Assembly (NCBI GenBank): GCA_019420945.1
Contig: JAHZGF010000017.1
Location: 62,001-126,000, forward strand
Length of the DNA stretch: 64,000 bases
Source of the DNA: Clostridiales bacterium
GTDB taxonomy: Bacteria > Bacillota > Clostridia > Oscillospirales > Oscillospiraceae
Reading direction: 5' to 3'
This document shows positions 51,445 through 61,171 of this stretch, one piece after another. Every line of letters begins with the position of its first letter. Position 1 is the stretch's first letter. A program made the position numbers and the translations under genes. The notes under the pieces were generated by a model. The model was not told the origin of the DNA. It made no database searches and was given only the letters and a program-made list of their open reading frames with translations.

Positions 51445-52188
51445 TTAATCGTCGTTGACTTCATCCGCGCCTTCAGCGCAGATCAGTACAGCAGTCACAT
51501 TGTCTGGAGCACCACGGTGCATGGCAATCTCCAACAGCCGGCGGCAACAGGTTTCGTCGGCGCCGCCGTATATTACCTCGTAGAGGATTTCCTGCTCCGT
51601 GACAACGTTGCTCAAACCGTCGCTGCACAGAAGGATATACTCCCCTGCGTTCAAGTCGATTTCAAATAGATCGCCAGGGGTATGGCGATCGGTACCCAGC
51701 GCCCGGGTGATGATGTTTTTATTGGGGTGTGTCCGGGCTTCCTCCGGGGTGATTTTTCCCCGGGCCACCAGATCCGCCACAAGAGAGTGATCCCGGGTGA
51801 TCTGGCTGATTCCAGAAGGACTGACATGATACGCCCTGCTGTCTCCCACATTAAGGACAAAAGCATGGAGGTTTTCCAGCAGCCAAGCCGCCACCAGAGT
51901 AGTTCCCATTCCAGAGCACTCTGGATCAGTGAGAGAGCGTTGACGTACGGCGGCGTTAGCCTCCGCCAGCGCCTCATTCATTACAGCGCCGGGTTCATCC
52001 TGTTCGGCGTGCTCTACCACATCAATGACATAGTCCACCGCCATTTGGCTGGCCACGTTGCCGCCTAGCGCACCGCCCATGCCGTCACAAACAACGGCAA
52101 AGATGCCATTTTCCAGGGTACAACTGTCAAAACAGTCCTGATTTTGCTTGCGCACTAGACCCCGGTCTGTAATTCCATATACGTTCAA
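51445..52188 (-). CDS. prpC: PP2C-type Ser/Thr phosphatase
   Basis: A 247-residue metal-dependent phosphatase, partner of PrkC. VCDGMGGALGGNVAS, NVGDSRAYHVS, ITRDHSLV, LLCSDGLSNVV and GAPDNVTAVLI are the PP2C motifs with the metal-binding Asp residues. It lies between rlmN and prkC, 13-14 bases from each, in the conserved operon order. Confidence 0.97.
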   Translation of the reverse strand: MNVYGITDRGLVRKQNQDCFDSCTLENGIFAVVCDGMGGALGGNVASQMAVDYVIDVVEHAEQDEPGAVMNEALAEANAAVRQRSLTDPECSGMGTTLVAAWLLENLHAFVLNVGDSRAYHVSPSGISQITRDHSLVADLVARGKITPEEARTHPNKNIITRALGTDRHTPGDLFEIDLNAGEYILLCSDGLSNVVTEQEILYEVIYGGADETCCRRLLEIAMHRGAPDNVTAVLICAEGADEVNDD

Positions 52189-52201
52189 ACAAACACCTTC
52201 C

Positions 52202-53242
52202 TTACCCTTCCTTCAGGTGAAGCGTCTTGCGGCGCAGCTGGCCGCAGGAGGCGTCGATATCGCCGCCCAGTTTACGGCGTACCGTCACCGTCACACCATG
52301 GCTCTCTAATCTCTTTTGAAAGGCGGAGACCCGCCGGCTGGGCTTCAGCTTGCTCTCCCGCACATCATTCAGAGGGATCAGGTTGACGTGGCCTGGAGTG
52401 CCTTTCAAATAGCTGGCTAGCAGATCTGCCTGCTGGTCACTGTCATTGACTCCGTCGATCATGGCGTATTCATAGGAGATCCGACGTCCCGTCTTTTCGA
52501 AGTAGCGGCGGCAGCTCTCGAACAGCCGCTCTACGCCCACTGCCCGGTTGACCGGCATAATGGTGGTACGGGTTTCATCATCGGGCGCATGCAGCGAGAC
52601 CGATAACGTTAATTGTAACTGAAGATCGGCCAGTTTGTCAATTTTTTCTACCAAACCGCAGGTGGAAAGGCTGATATGACGCATCCCGATATTCATTCCG
52701 TCGGGATGGTTGACCAGCTCCAGAAAGCGCATCACGTTGTCAAAGTTGTCCAGAGGTTCCCCGATGCCCATCAGTACAATATTGGAGATGGGCAGACCGG
52801 AATCCTTCTGGGTAAAAATGACCTGACTCAGAATTTCCGCCGGGGTCAGCCGCCGTACCAGCCCGCCGATGGTGGAGGCGCAGAAGGCGCAGCCCATGGC
52901 GCAGCCAATCTCCGAGGAGACGCAGATGGTGTTGCCATGCTTGTAGCGCATGAGGACGGTTTCCACGCAGTTGTCATCCTCCAGCTTCCACAGGTACTTG
53001 ATGGTGCCATCCAGTTTGGAGACCTGCTTGCGTTCCACCTTGAGAGCGGTTAGGGTACACTGTTCCGCCAACTTGCTCCGCAGGGCCTTGGGAAGGTTGG
53101 TCATCTCGTCAAAGTGTTCCACACCCCGGTGCATCCAGACAAAAATCTGTTTTGCCCGGAATTTAGGCTCCCCCAGAGAGGCCAGAAACGCCTCAATCTC
53201 AGGCAGCGTCATGGACTTTAAATCGATTTTCTGCTCAGCCAT
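52202..53242 (-). CDS. rlmN: 23S rRNA (adenine2503-C2)/tRNA (A37) methyltransferase RlmN
   Basis: A 346-residue radical SAM enzyme. The cluster motif is CAMGCAFC (Cys-x3-Cys-x2-Cys) followed by ASTIGGLVR, and NIVLMGIGEPLDN is the SAM-binding box. A catalytic Cys near the C-terminus (DIDASCGQLR) completes the set. It overlaps rsmB by 8 bases. It methylates A2503 in the peptidyl transferase centre. Confidence 0.97.
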   Translation of the reverse strand: MAEQKIDLKSMTLPEIEAFLASLGEPKFRAKQIFVWMHRGVEHFDEMTNLPKALRSKLAEQCTLTALKVERKQVSKLDGTIKYLWKLEDDNCVETVLMRYKHGNTICVSSEIGCAMGCAFCASTIGGLVRRLTPAEILSQVIFTQKDSGLPISNIVLMGIGEPLDNFDNVMRFLELVNHPDGMNIGMRHISLSTCGLVEKIDKLADLQLQLTLSVSLHAPDDETRTTIMPVNRAVGVERLFESCRRYFEKTGRRISYEYAMIDGVNDSDQQADLLASYLKGTPGHVNLIPLNDVRESKLKPSRRVSAFQKRLESHGVTVTVRRKLGGDIDASCGQLRRKTLHLKEG

Positions 53243-54575
53243 TTAATCTCCTCAGCTTTGCGATAAAGAATCCGTCGGTTCCATGGATATGAGGCCATAG
53301 AGTGATTTCTCCGGCCGTCGCACCCACAGGGCCCGGTAATTGGAAGGGTTCCAATGTAAAATCTCGGTGCGTATTTAAAAATTCAGCTACAACGTCTTGG
53401 TTTTCCCGGCGCAGAACCGTGCAGGTAGAGTAGACCAGCGCACCGCCCGGTCGGACATAACGGCTCAAATTGGCCAGCAGTGCCGACTGAATTGCGGGCA
53501 GCCCTTCCGTCGCCTTCAAATCTTTGTAGCGAATATCTGGCTTTTTCCGAATAATGCCCAGGCCGGAGCAGGGCACGTCGGCAATCACCAGGTCAAAGGC
53601 ATTTTCAAGTTCAGGCTGGAAATCCCGACCGTCTGCCGCAGCGGTATGGATGCACTCCAATCCCAGCCGCTTTGCTCCGGACCGGATGCGCTTGAGTTTG
53701 TTTTCGTGAAGATCCCGGGCCAGAATGTCCCCTTGGTCCCCCATGGCCAGGGCCATGGCAAAGGATTTGCCACCGGGAGCGGCGCAGGCATCCAGCACCT
53801 TGTCGCCGGGTTTGGGATCGGCGGCCAGGGCACACAGCCGGGCCGCTGCGTCCTGAACGTAGCATTTGCCGGTCTGGAATGCCGGAAGCTGTTCCAGATC
53901 GCCGCTGCCGCTGACCAACAGGCATCCCTCCAACCAGGGATGAGGTTCCGCCTGTACTCCAAACTGAGTCAACTCCTCCAGCAGGGATTTGGGGTCGGTT
54001 TTCAGGGAGTTGACCTGCAGCACCATCTCCGCTGGGGTGTTGTTCAGGGCCAATAGTGATTCCACATCCCCGTTCAACTCTTTTGAGAGCAGTTTCACCA
54101 GCTCCAATGGGTGGCTGTATTGCAGAGAGAGGGTTTTGAGAGGGTCATCTGTGGTGGCCCGCGGCATCTGTTCCGCCCGCTGAGCTGCCCGCAGCACTGC
54201 ATTGGTCAGCCCGGCAGCTCCCTTATGGCGATTGTATTTCCGCACCAAACTCACGGATTCGTTGACCGCAGCCCGGTCGGGAACCCGGTCTAAAAACTGC
54301 AGCTGGTACAAGCCTAACCGCAGGCTCTGGCGTACAGAAGAATCCAGTTTTTCGGAGGGGACGCTGGAAAAAGAGTCAATCCAGAAATCCAGCAACAGCC
54401 GGTTCTGCACGACACCGTAACAGAGCCGGGCGGCCAGAGCCGCATCCCGGGGCGTCAGCTTCCATTTTTTTGAGGCGCTGCGGATGGCCTGGTCGGACCA
54501 GGCTCCCTGGGTTTCGCAGGCCATCAGGGCGGCATAGGCCGCCTCCCGGGCGCTGGACAGGGCAAGGCCACTCAT
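53235..54575 (-). CDS. rsmB: 16S rRNA (cytosine967-C5)-methyltransferase
   Basis: A 446-residue enzyme. The NusB-like domain is N-terminal (about residues 5-140, AYAALMACETQGAW), followed by the methyltransferase with VLDACAAPGGKSFAMA (SAM), VIADVPCSGLGIIRKKPDI and VYSTCTVLRRENQDVV, holding the two catalytic Cys. The ATG at 54575 is chosen rather than the TTG one codon upstream. It follows fmt by 30 bases. Confidence 0.96.
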   Translation of the reverse strand: MSGLALSSAREAAYAALMACETQGAWSDQAIRSASKKWKLTPRDAALAARLCYGVVQNRLLLDFWIDSFSSVPSEKLDSSVRQSLRLGLYQLQFLDRVPDRAAVNESVSLVRKYNRHKGAAGLTNAVLRAAQRAEQMPRATTDDPLKTLSLQYSHPLELVKLLSKELNGDVESLLALNNTPAEMVLQVNSLKTDPKSLLEELTQFGVQAEPHPWLEGCLLVSGSGDLEQLPAFQTGKCYVQDAAARLCALAADPKPGDKVLDACAAPGGKSFAMALAMGDQGDILARDLHENKLKRIRSGAKRLGLECIHTAAADGRDFQPELENAFDLVIADVPCSGLGIIRKKPDIRYKDLKATEGLPAIQSALLANLSRYVRPGGALVYSTCTVLRRENQDVVAEFLNTHRDFTLEPFQLPGPVGATAGEITLWPHIHGTDGFFIAKLRRLNG

Positions 54576-54605
54576 CAAACGTTCTCTCCTTTGTGTGGGA
54601 TAGTT

Positions 54606-55523
54606 TTAATCAAACAGCGGGTGCCCCCGGAGATAGTCCACGGCCCGCATCCGCTTTTTGCCCGGAGCCTGGAGCTCAAGAATCCGCAATATCCGGCCAT
54701 CGCCGCAGACCACGTTGATTCCTTTTTTATCGGCTCCCAGCCAGGTCCCGGGCTCTTTGTCAGAGGTTTGGGCGGTCTCCTCCACCGCAAAGATTTTAAA
54801 GGTTTCTCCTTTAATTCCCGCCGTGGTGGCGGGCCAGGGAATCAATCCCCGGACCTGATTATGAATCTCCTTGGCGGAGCGGGAGAAGTCAATGGGAGAA
54901 AGTTCCCGGCTCAGCATGGGGGCGTAGCAGCTCAGGTCATCGTCCTGAGGAATCCGGGACGCGGTGCCGGCGCCGATGGCGGCCACTGTCTCCCCCAGCA
55001 GCTGGGCGCCGATATCAGCCAGCCGGTCATGGAGCGACTCCACCGTCTCATCGGGATCGATTGGAGTGGAACGCTGGGAGATAATATCACCGGTGTCCAG
55101 ACCCTCGGCCATATACATGATGGTAACGCCGGTTTCAGACTCTCCGTTTAAGATAGCCCAGTTGATGGGGGCAGCTCCCCGGTACCGGGGCAGCAGCGAG
55201 GAGTGGACATTGATACAGCCCTTGGGGGGCAGATCCAGAAAACGTTTGGGCAGAATTTTGCCGTAGGCAGCCACCACGATCAGCTCCGGGGCCAGGGTGG
55301 CCAGGTCCTCGAAGGGCTCATCCGCCTTCAGAGTAGTGGGCTGATAGACCGGAATGTTGTGCTCCAGAGCAACCACCTTCACGGGGCTGGGGGTCAACTT
55401 CATTCCCCGATTTTTTGGCTTGTCCGGCTGAGTGAAGACACCGACAATTTCGTGGCCGTCCTCAATCAGCTGCTTCAGAGAGGGCACCGCAAAATCCGGA
55501 GTGCCCATAAACACAATCCGCAT
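54606..55523 (-). CDS. fmt: Methionyl-tRNA formyltransferase
   Basis: A 305-residue enzyme that formylates the initiator tRNA. MRIVFMGTPDFAVPSL opens it, and HSSLLPRYRGAAPINWAILNGE carries the folate-binding and catalytic His region (about residue 110); DTGDIISQ is a further landmark. It is 2 bases after def, its functional partner. Confidence 0.97.
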   Translation of the reverse strand: MRIVFMGTPDFAVPSLKQLIEDGHEIVGVFTQPDKPKNRGMKLTPSPVKVVALEHNIPVYQPTTLKADEPFEDLATLAPELIVVAAYGKILPKRFLDLPPKGCINVHSSLLPRYRGAAPINWAILNGESETGVTIMYMAEGLDTGDIISQRSTPIDPDETVESLHDRLADIGAQLLGETVAAIGAGTASRIPQDDDLSCYAPMLSRELSPIDFSRSAKEIHNQVRGLIPWPATTAGIKGETFKIFAVEETAQTSDKEPGTWLGADKKGINVVCGDGRILRILELQAPGKKRMRAVDYLRGHPLFD

Positions 55524-55525
55524 AC

Positions 55526-56023
55526 TTACTCCTCAATCTCTTTGCCTTCAGCCTCCATAGCCTCCAGCTCGTCAATGGTGTAGGTACGTTCCACCAACTC
55601 ATCAAACAGATGACCGCCCAGGTGGTCAATCTCATGGCAGAAGCAACGAGCGGTGAGACCCTGATCCTCCACCTCGAAGGTGTTGCCGTTCCGGTCCTGA
55701 GCCCGGACCTTCACCACCATAGGACGCTTGACAAAGCCGTAGCGACCCGGGACGGACAGGCAGCCCTCCAGGCCGAACTGCTCGCCGGAAGTCTCAATGA
55801 TCTCCGGATTAATGAGCTCAATCAGTTCGTCATCCTCGTTGATGACCACCACCACTTGGCGGAGAATGCCCACCTGGGGAGCGGCCAGCCCCACACCGTC
55901 TGCCTTGCGCAGGGTTTCGCCCATGTCATCCAGCAGAGTGTGAAGTTTGTCGTCAAACTTGGTGACAGGGTGGCATTTTTTATTGAGGACTTCATCGCCT
56001 TTTTTGACAATTTCACGCAACAT
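55526..56023 (-). CDS. def: Peptide deformylase
   Basis: A 165-residue metalloenzyme removing the formyl group from new proteins. The three motifs GVGLAAPQ, EGCLSVPG and HEIDHLGG hold the metal-binding Cys and two His and the catalytic Glu. The C-terminal tail is rich in Glu. It lies between priA (15 bases upstream) and fmt. Confidence 0.97.
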   Translation of the reverse strand: MLREIVKKGDEVLNKKCHPVTKFDDKLHTLLDDMGETLRKADGVGLAAPQVGILRQVVVVINEDDELIELINPEIIETSGEQFGLEGCLSVPGRYGFVKRPMVVKVRAQDRNGNTFEVEDQGLTARCFCHEIDHLGGHLFDELVERTYTIDELEAMEAEGKEIEE

Positions 56024-56038
56024 GTTTCTATTCCTCCA

Positions 56039-58501
56039 TCAATCCATAGGATTCAGGTCCGCGTAAACGGACACGCCTCGGTTTAATTGGTCTGAGTGGG
56101 CGGATTTGAGCAAATAACCCACCATATTTCTCAAGGCCGGGCCGCTTTTGCCCAGCACAGTGATCCGATATCGATACCGCTTATTGACCATCAGCACCGG
56201 CGCTGGGGCGGGGCCCAGGATCTGAAGTTCAGCACCTTGCAGCGAAGGTTCCCGCTGCCAGGCTCTCAGTCCATCTGCCAGCCGCATACAGCTGCGCAGC
56301 ACCGCTCCTTCGTCCAGGCCGGAAATCGTAAATACATATAAATCCCGATAAGGCGGCAGGCCACGCATTTGGCGCAGCTGGATTTCCTGTTGGTAAAAGC
56401 GGTCATAGTCCTGCTCTGCCGCTCGGAGAATGACATCATTTTTGGGAGTATAGGTCTGAATGACTGCCCGACCGGTTCGCTGTCCCCGGCCAGCTCGCCC
56501 CACCACCTGGGTAAGCAGAGAAAAGGTGCGCTCCGAAGCTCGAAAGTCATCCACATAAAGGGCCTGATCTGCTGAAATTACGCCAACCAGGGTGACGTTT
56601 TCAAAATCCAGGCCCTTGGCCACCATCTGGGTGCCCACCAACACAGGGATATTACAACGACGGAACTTGTCCAGCATTTTTTCATGGGTCTGGGTAGCGG
56701 AAATGGTATCCGTGTCCATCCGCATCACCTCAACCCCGGGGAACAATCGCTGGACTTCCTCCTGGACCTTCTGGGTACCGGCACCGGAAAAGGCCAGCGC
56801 TCCGCCGCAGCTGGGGCAATGAGTCGGCAAAGGCTCCGAGTGGCCACAGTAGTGGCACATGAGCCGGCCGTTGGCCTTGTGGTAGGTGAGACGGACAGAG
56901 CAGCGAGGACACAGGGGGGATTCTCCACACTCGGTGCACACAGCCATCCGGCTGGTGCCTCGGCGGTTGATGAACAGAATGGACTGCTCCCCCGCCTCCA
57001 GATTTTTTTTCAGCTCCCCAACCAGCTCCTGACCCAAAATGGCGTCGGAGCCGGAGCGCAGGGCTTCCTTCAGGTCGGCTATGATGACCTGGGGCAGCGC
57101 CTTCTGATTGTAGCGATGGGTCAGTGTGAAAAGTTGATAATCCCCCGCCTGAGCGTGATACATGGATTCCACTGACGGTGTAGCAGACCCTAACACCAAT
57201 AAAGCGCCGGTATGAGCAGCCCGGTACTTGGCGATATCCCGGGCATGGTACCGGGGCGTACTCTCGGATTTATAGCTGCTCTCCTGTTCCTCATCCAGGA
57301 TAATGAGGCCCAGTTGCTGCAAAGGAGCAAAGATGGCGGAGCGGGTGCCCACCACCACGCTGGCCCGGCCAGAGCGGACACGCTTCCATTCGTCATACCG
57401 CTCCCCTGCCGGCAGCATGCTGTGCAGCAATGCAATCTCATCGCCAAACTGAGCGGAAAACAGTGACAACAGCTGGGGGGTCAGAGCAATTTCCGGTACC
57501 AGTACTAAGGCGCTTTTCCCTGCGGCAAGGGCGGAATGAATCAAACGGATGTAGACCTGGGTTTTGCCACTGCCGGTGACGCCATAGAGCAGGGCGCATT
57601 CCGGTTTTTCTGCGGCGAGCAGGGACTCCAATCCATCCAAACAAGTTTGCTGTTCTTCGTTCAGCTCCGGAGGTGGAGCGGGTTCCACCCAACGCCGTTC
57701 CGGCCGACGAAATACCTCCCGATGTTCCAGGTGCAAAACACCCTTCTTCTCCATGGCTTTGACAGTCTGAGCCGTTGCTCCGGTGAAGTAACGGATATCC
57801 TTCAGGGATACTTCGGGTACTTCCTCCAATAGCCGCAGCACCGCTTGCTGGGAGGTGGAGCGGCTGCCCAATTTTGTCCGGGCTTCCTCTACCGCCAGAT
57901 CCAGCACTGCGATCTGTTCCAGCTTGTCCCCTACATTCCGGGAGGCAGACGTCTCCAGAGTCAAAATTCCCTGTCCCAGCAACTCCTGCAGAACCGGGCC
58001 GGGATCAGAAGTTCCAAAAGCCTCCAATAGCCTTCCTTTTTCCAGCGCTCCCCCGTTGGCGAAGATCAAATCCAGCACTTTTTGCGCCGCGGGACGGTGA
58101 GCAGCGTTATAGGCCGCCTCCTTGTCGATGCCTGGGGCCACGCAGTAGCGATCCTTCAGGGAAAAGTACAGTCCTGCGGGCAACATAGCTTTCACGGCAT
58201 CATAGACGGTGCAATAATACCGCTCATGCATCCAAAGGGCCAGCCGGATGCTCTCCGAGTCCAGCATGGGGGATTCATCTAACAGTGCAAAGACAGCCTT
58301 AAGGCCTTTTGTGCGCTGACCTGGAAATACATCCAGAATCAGACCTTCTACCCGGCGGTTGCCGGTTCCGAAAGGGATGATGACCCGCATTCCCGGCTGG
58401 GCCCGCTCCTCCAGTGAGGCCGGGATCAGATAGGTATAGGGTTTATCGATGGCATAGGTGGCGGAAGAGACCGCAACATGGCACAAAAGATCCGTTTGCA
58501 C
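56039..58501 (-). CDS. priA: Primosomal protein N' (replication restart helicase)
   Basis: An 820-residue helicase restarting stalled forks. The 3' DNA-binding domain is at the N-terminus, then GVTGSGKTQVYIRLI (Walker A), LDEEQESSYKS (DEEH-like box), a Cys-rich zinc cluster (CTECGESPLCPRCSVRLTYH then CHYCG and CPSCGG), and helicase motifs V-VI in GTQMVAKGLDF and QVVGRAGRG. It is the gene between rpoZ and def, spaced normally. Confidence 0.96.
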   Translation of the reverse strand: MQTDLLCHVAVSSATYAIDKPYTYLIPASLEERAQPGMRVIIPFGTGNRRVEGLILDVFPGQRTKGLKAVFALLDESPMLDSESIRLALWMHERYYCTVYDAVKAMLPAGLYFSLKDRYCVAPGIDKEAAYNAAHRPAAQKVLDLIFANGGALEKGRLLEAFGTSDPGPVLQELLGQGILTLETSASRNVGDKLEQIAVLDLAVEEARTKLGSRSTSQQAVLRLLEEVPEVSLKDIRYFTGATAQTVKAMEKKGVLHLEHREVFRRPERRWVEPAPPPELNEEQQTCLDGLESLLAAEKPECALLYGVTGSGKTQVYIRLIHSALAAGKSALVLVPEIALTPQLLSLFSAQFGDEIALLHSMLPAGERYDEWKRVRSGRASVVVGTRSAIFAPLQQLGLIILDEEQESSYKSESTPRYHARDIAKYRAAHTGALLVLGSATPSVESMYHAQAGDYQLFTLTHRYNQKALPQVIIADLKEALRSGSDAILGQELVGELKKNLEAGEQSILFINRRGTSRMAVCTECGESPLCPRCSVRLTYHKANGRLMCHYCGHSEPLPTHCPSCGGALAFSGAGTQKVQEEVQRLFPGVEVMRMDTDTISATQTHEKMLDKFRRCNIPVLVGTQMVAKGLDFENVTLVGVISADQALYVDDFRASERTFSLLTQVVGRAGRGQRTGRAVIQTYTPKNDVILRAAEQDYDRFYQQEIQLRQMRGLPPYRDLYVFTISGLDEGAVLRSCMRLADGLRAWQREPSLQGAELQILGPAPAPVLMVNKRYRYRITVLGKSGPALRNMVGYLLKSAHSDQLNRGVSVYADLNPMD

Positions 58502-58537
58502 GGCCTACCGCCTCCTTTTTCACGGGTTGATAAATGC

Positions 58538-58577
58538 AGGGAACAGCGCCCAGGCTCAAAAACCGGACGCTGTTCCC
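58538..58577 (-). terminator. Hairpin between rpoZ and priA
   Basis: GGGAACAGCG / CGCTGTTCCC with an extra CC/GG pair and an inner loop, 10-base main stem. There is no T run on the minus strand, so it is more likely a processing or attenuation hairpin than a strong terminator. Confidence 0.4.
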
Positions 58578-58583
58578 CCAATA

Positions 58584-58784
58584 TTAGAATACAATGGGCT
58601 CTTCCTGGCGGAGTTCGCCGCTGCGCACTTCCTCCAGAGCCATGGTGACGGGCTTTTCCTCCAGGGAAATGGAGTCCTTTTCCGCCTCCTCGGAGATCTC
58701 CCGGGCCCGATGGGCCACCATGTTCACCAGAAGATAACGGCTTTCAATATTGGCCAGCATCTCATTCATCGGATAAAGAACCAT
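58584..58784 (-). CDS. rpoZ: DNA-directed RNA polymerase subunit omega
   Basis: A 66-residue omega subunit, recognised from SRYLLVNMVAHRAREI (the RpoZ core helix, usual SRYxLVxxxAkRAR) and from ALEEVRSGEL near the end, plus its position after gmk. GGAGG lies 10 bases before the ATG. Confidence 0.92.
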   Translation of the reverse strand: MVLYPMNEMLANIESRYLLVNMVAHRAREISEEAEKDSISLEEKPVTMALEEVRSGELRQEEPIVF

Positions 58785-58789
58785 AACAA

Positions 58790-59395
58790 TTAATCCTCCT
58801 TGATCAGATCGATCCGCTTACTGGTTCGGCAGCGCTCAGCGCAGAGAATGGAAAGCACCTCGTTGGCAGCCTGCGAAACCTCATCATTGACCACCAGATA
58901 ATCATATCTGGAAATTTCCTTCAGCTCTTCCCGAGCCCGCTCCAGACGGCGCTGGATGACCTCTTCCGGGTCGGTGTGGCGGCCGTGGAGCCGTTGAGAC
59001 AATACCTCAAAGGAAGGCGGAATTACAAAAATCAGCGGGGTGTCCGGGCGCTTATCGTGTACAATTTTGCTGCCCACTACCTCAATGTCCAGCAGCACGT
59101 CGATGCCGGCGGACAGCTTTTCGTCAATCAGCTTGGCGGATGTACCATAGTAATTGCCGGAATAGTTGGCATATTCCAGCAGCTCATTGTCCCGGATCAT
59201 GCGCTCGAATTCAGGCACGTCCACAAAGTAGTAGTTGACTCCGTTTACTTCTCCCTCCCGGGGCTTCCGAGTGGTAAAGGAAACGGAAAAGTATAGATCC
59301 GGCCGGCGGCGTAACACTTCCGCAATCACCGTGCTTTTTCCCACGCCGGAGGGGCCGGAAATGATGGCCAGACTCCCCTTCTGCGGTTTATTCAT
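58790..59395 (-). CDS. gmk: Guanylate kinase
   Basis: A 201-residue kinase converting GMP to GDP. GSLAIISGPSGVGKSTVI (P-loop), SVSFTTRKPREGEVNGVNYYFV and EYANYSGNYYGTS are family landmarks. The start ATG at 59395 overlaps remA by 8 bases and has GGAGTC upstream; a longer reading lies in remA. It belongs to the remA-gmk-rpoZ unit conserved in Firmicutes. Confidence 0.97.
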   Translation of the reverse strand: MNKPQKGSLAIISGPSGVGKSTVIAEVLRRRPDLYFSVSFTTRKPREGEVNGVNYYFVDVPEFERMIRDNELLEYANYSGNYYGTSAKLIDEKLSAGIDVLLDIEVVGSKIVHDKRPDTPLIFVIPPSFEVLSQRLHGRHTDPEEVIQRRLERAREELKEISRYDYLVVNDEVSQAANEVLSILCAERCRTSKRIDLIKED

Positions 59396-59657
59396 CCTCA
59401 GACTCCTCCTCTGCCTGTATCTCCCGGCTGTTGAGCCGGTTGGCGATGGTCTCCGGCTGAATGGCGGAGAGCACCACATGGTCACTGTCCATCAGAATGA
59501 CCGCTCGGGTACGACGGCCATAAGTGCCGTCAATCAGCAGGCCTTTTTCACGACTCTCCTGGATCATCCGTTTGATGGGAGCTGAATCCGGGCTCACAAT
59601 AGCAATAAGCCGGTCTGCAGAGACCATATTGCCAAAGCCAATATTCAACAGCTTCAT
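59388..59657 (-). CDS. remA: RemA-type regulator (DUF370)
   Basis: An 89-residue DNA-binding protein of the RemA/YlzA family. LLNIGFGNMVSADRLIAIVSPDSAPIKRMI is the signature, with GRRTRAVILMDSDHVVLSAIQPETIA after it. In Bacillus RemA activates biofilm matrix and osmoprotection genes. The acidic end (EEESEDE) is longer than in some relatives. It is 17 bases after yicC. Confidence 0.95.
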   Translation of the reverse strand: MKLLNIGFGNMVSADRLIAIVSPDSAPIKRMIQESREKGLLIDGTYGRRTRAVILMDSDHVVLSAIQPETIANRLNSREIQAEEESEDE

Positions 59658-59674
59658 AGTGTGACCTCCGAATG

Positions 59675-60553
59675 TTATTCGATATTTTGAACCTGCTCCC
59701 GCAGTTTTTCAATTTCAGACTTCATATCCACCACCACATGAGAGATGGCGAGATCAGTGCACTTGGAGCCGATGGTGTTGGTTTCCCGGTTCATCTCCTG
59801 AATCAGGAAATCGATTTTACGGCCCACGATGCCACCCTGCTCCAGCAGGTCCCGGAACTGCGCAATATGGCTGCGCAGCCGTACAGTCTCCTCATCCACA
59901 GCCACCTTATCGGCAAAAATGGCGGCCTCGGTCAGAATGCGGCCTTCGTCGATCTGGGTGTTATTCAACACTTCCTGCAGCTTGGCCAGCAGCTTTTCCC
60001 GATATTCCTTCACCGTCTGAGGAGAGCGCGCCTCCACCTGAGTAACGAAATCTTCCAGATGGGCCAGTTTGCACAACAGGTCCTGCTTTAGCTTTTCGCC
60101 CTCTGTGCTGCGCATGCGGTCAAAGTCCGCCAAGGCCAGATCCAGCGCCGCGTACAGATCCGACGCCAAGGCGTCCTGATCCTGGGGCAGCTTTTCCACC
60201 GTCAGCACATCAGGGAAACGAGACAGCACAGAGACGGTGACATCGTTTCGGATGTCAAAGGCCTCCGAAAGTTCGCCAAAGGCCTTTAAGTAGCTCTCTG
60301 CCAAGGGACGGTTGACCTTGACGGCCACGGCGTCAGCCTGGGTACTGTCTACAGAAACAAAGACGTCGACCTTGCCCCGGGAGGTAGCCGCCTTGACACG
60401 GCTCTTGATTCCCTCCTCTGCAAAGGAACAGGATCGGGGCAGTCGAACAGAGCAGTCCAGATAGCGGTTATTGACACTTCGCAGTTCAATGACGATGGTC
60501 CGGTTGTTCAGCTCAGCCTCACCCCGGCCGTAACCTGTCATGCTTTTAATCAT
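59675..60553 (-). CDS. YicC-family endoribonuclease
   Basis: A 292-residue member of the YicC family, recently shown to include an RNase in E. coli. The N-terminus MIKSMTGYGRGEAELNNRTIVIELRSVNNRYLDC is diagnostic (read in parts), and the C-terminal DUF1732 end is REINRETNTIGSKC-like EMNRETNTIGSKCTDLAISH. ATG at 60553 follows GAGGTG. It is upstream of remA in the usual order. Confidence 0.93.
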   Translation of the reverse strand: MIKSMTGYGRGEAELNNRTIVIELRSVNNRYLDCSVRLPRSCSFAEEGIKSRVKAATSRGKVDVFVSVDSTQADAVAVKVNRPLAESYLKAFGELSEAFDIRNDVTVSVLSRFPDVLTVEKLPQDQDALASDLYAALDLALADFDRMRSTEGEKLKQDLLCKLAHLEDFVTQVEARSPQTVKEYREKLLAKLQEVLNNTQIDEGRILTEAAIFADKVAVDEETVRLRSHIAQFRDLLEQGGIVGRKIDFLIQEMNRETNTIGSKCTDLAISHVVVDMKSEIEKLREQVQNIE

Positions 60554-60619
60554 ATGCACACCTCATTCGAGATCATTTCGCAATCAATAATTATACCAAT
60601 TTCTCCCCGACATGTAAAG

Positions 60620-61171
60620 TCAATGTCCGGCAAAACGGCGGCGGATCTGAGGAATAACCCGAGCCTGCAACAAGGCCATCACCTTGGAGAAGGCATAGTC
60701 GTAGGCCAGGAAAATGACGCTGCCTACCACGCAGAGCACAGGCAGGAAGGGCAACGGATAGCTCCAGGCCGCCACGGCGGACTGGAAAAACAGCTGATAG
60801 CCAAACAAATACAGCAGCCCCAGCACTACGTTGAAAAACGCCAGCTTCAGCACATATTCCACTACTCGCCATTTCAGCCGCTCCAGCAGGCTTTTTATCA
60901 GCGGGTAAACGCCGAACAGGCATACATACAAGATTGCTACATGCTTTGCAGGGAGCAGGATCAGCGCCAGCAGGCCGGAAACCACATAGCACAGCACGGC
61001 GGACACATAGCCGGCAGCGGACACCGCTACCGCCACGGCAAGTCCGGCCACGGCGGCCAGGGCGGTCCAACCGCTGGGAATCAGACTGGCCAGCAGTTGA
61101 ATGACCAAAGCCACCGCCGCCAGCATACCGGACAGGGCAACAATTTGAACAGAAATTTTGGGGCGGTCCAT
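60620..61171 (-). CDS. Integral membrane protein of unknown function
   Basis: A 183-residue protein with about five to six membrane segments (AALVIQLLASLIP, AVSAAGYVSAVLCYVVSGLLAL, VAILYVCLFGVYPLI, FNVVLGLLYLFGYQLF, PVLCVVGSVIFLAYDYAF) and a basic end. The shape resembles ECF-transporter substrate-binding subunits, but no clear motif allows that call. The ATG at 61171 follows GGAGGAGG by 9 bases and overlaps the end of the J-domain gene. It is the third gene of a unit with DUF5685 and a J-domain protein. Confidence 0.75.
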   Translation of the reverse strand: MDRPKISVQIVALSGMLAAVALVIQLLASLIPSGWTALAAVAGLAVAVAVSAAGYVSAVLCYVVSGLLALILLPAKHVAILYVCLFGVYPLIKSLLERLKWRVVEYVLKLAFFNVVLGLLYLFGYQLFFQSAVAAWSYPLPFLPVLCVVGSVIFLAYDYAFSKVMALLQARVIPQIRRRFAGH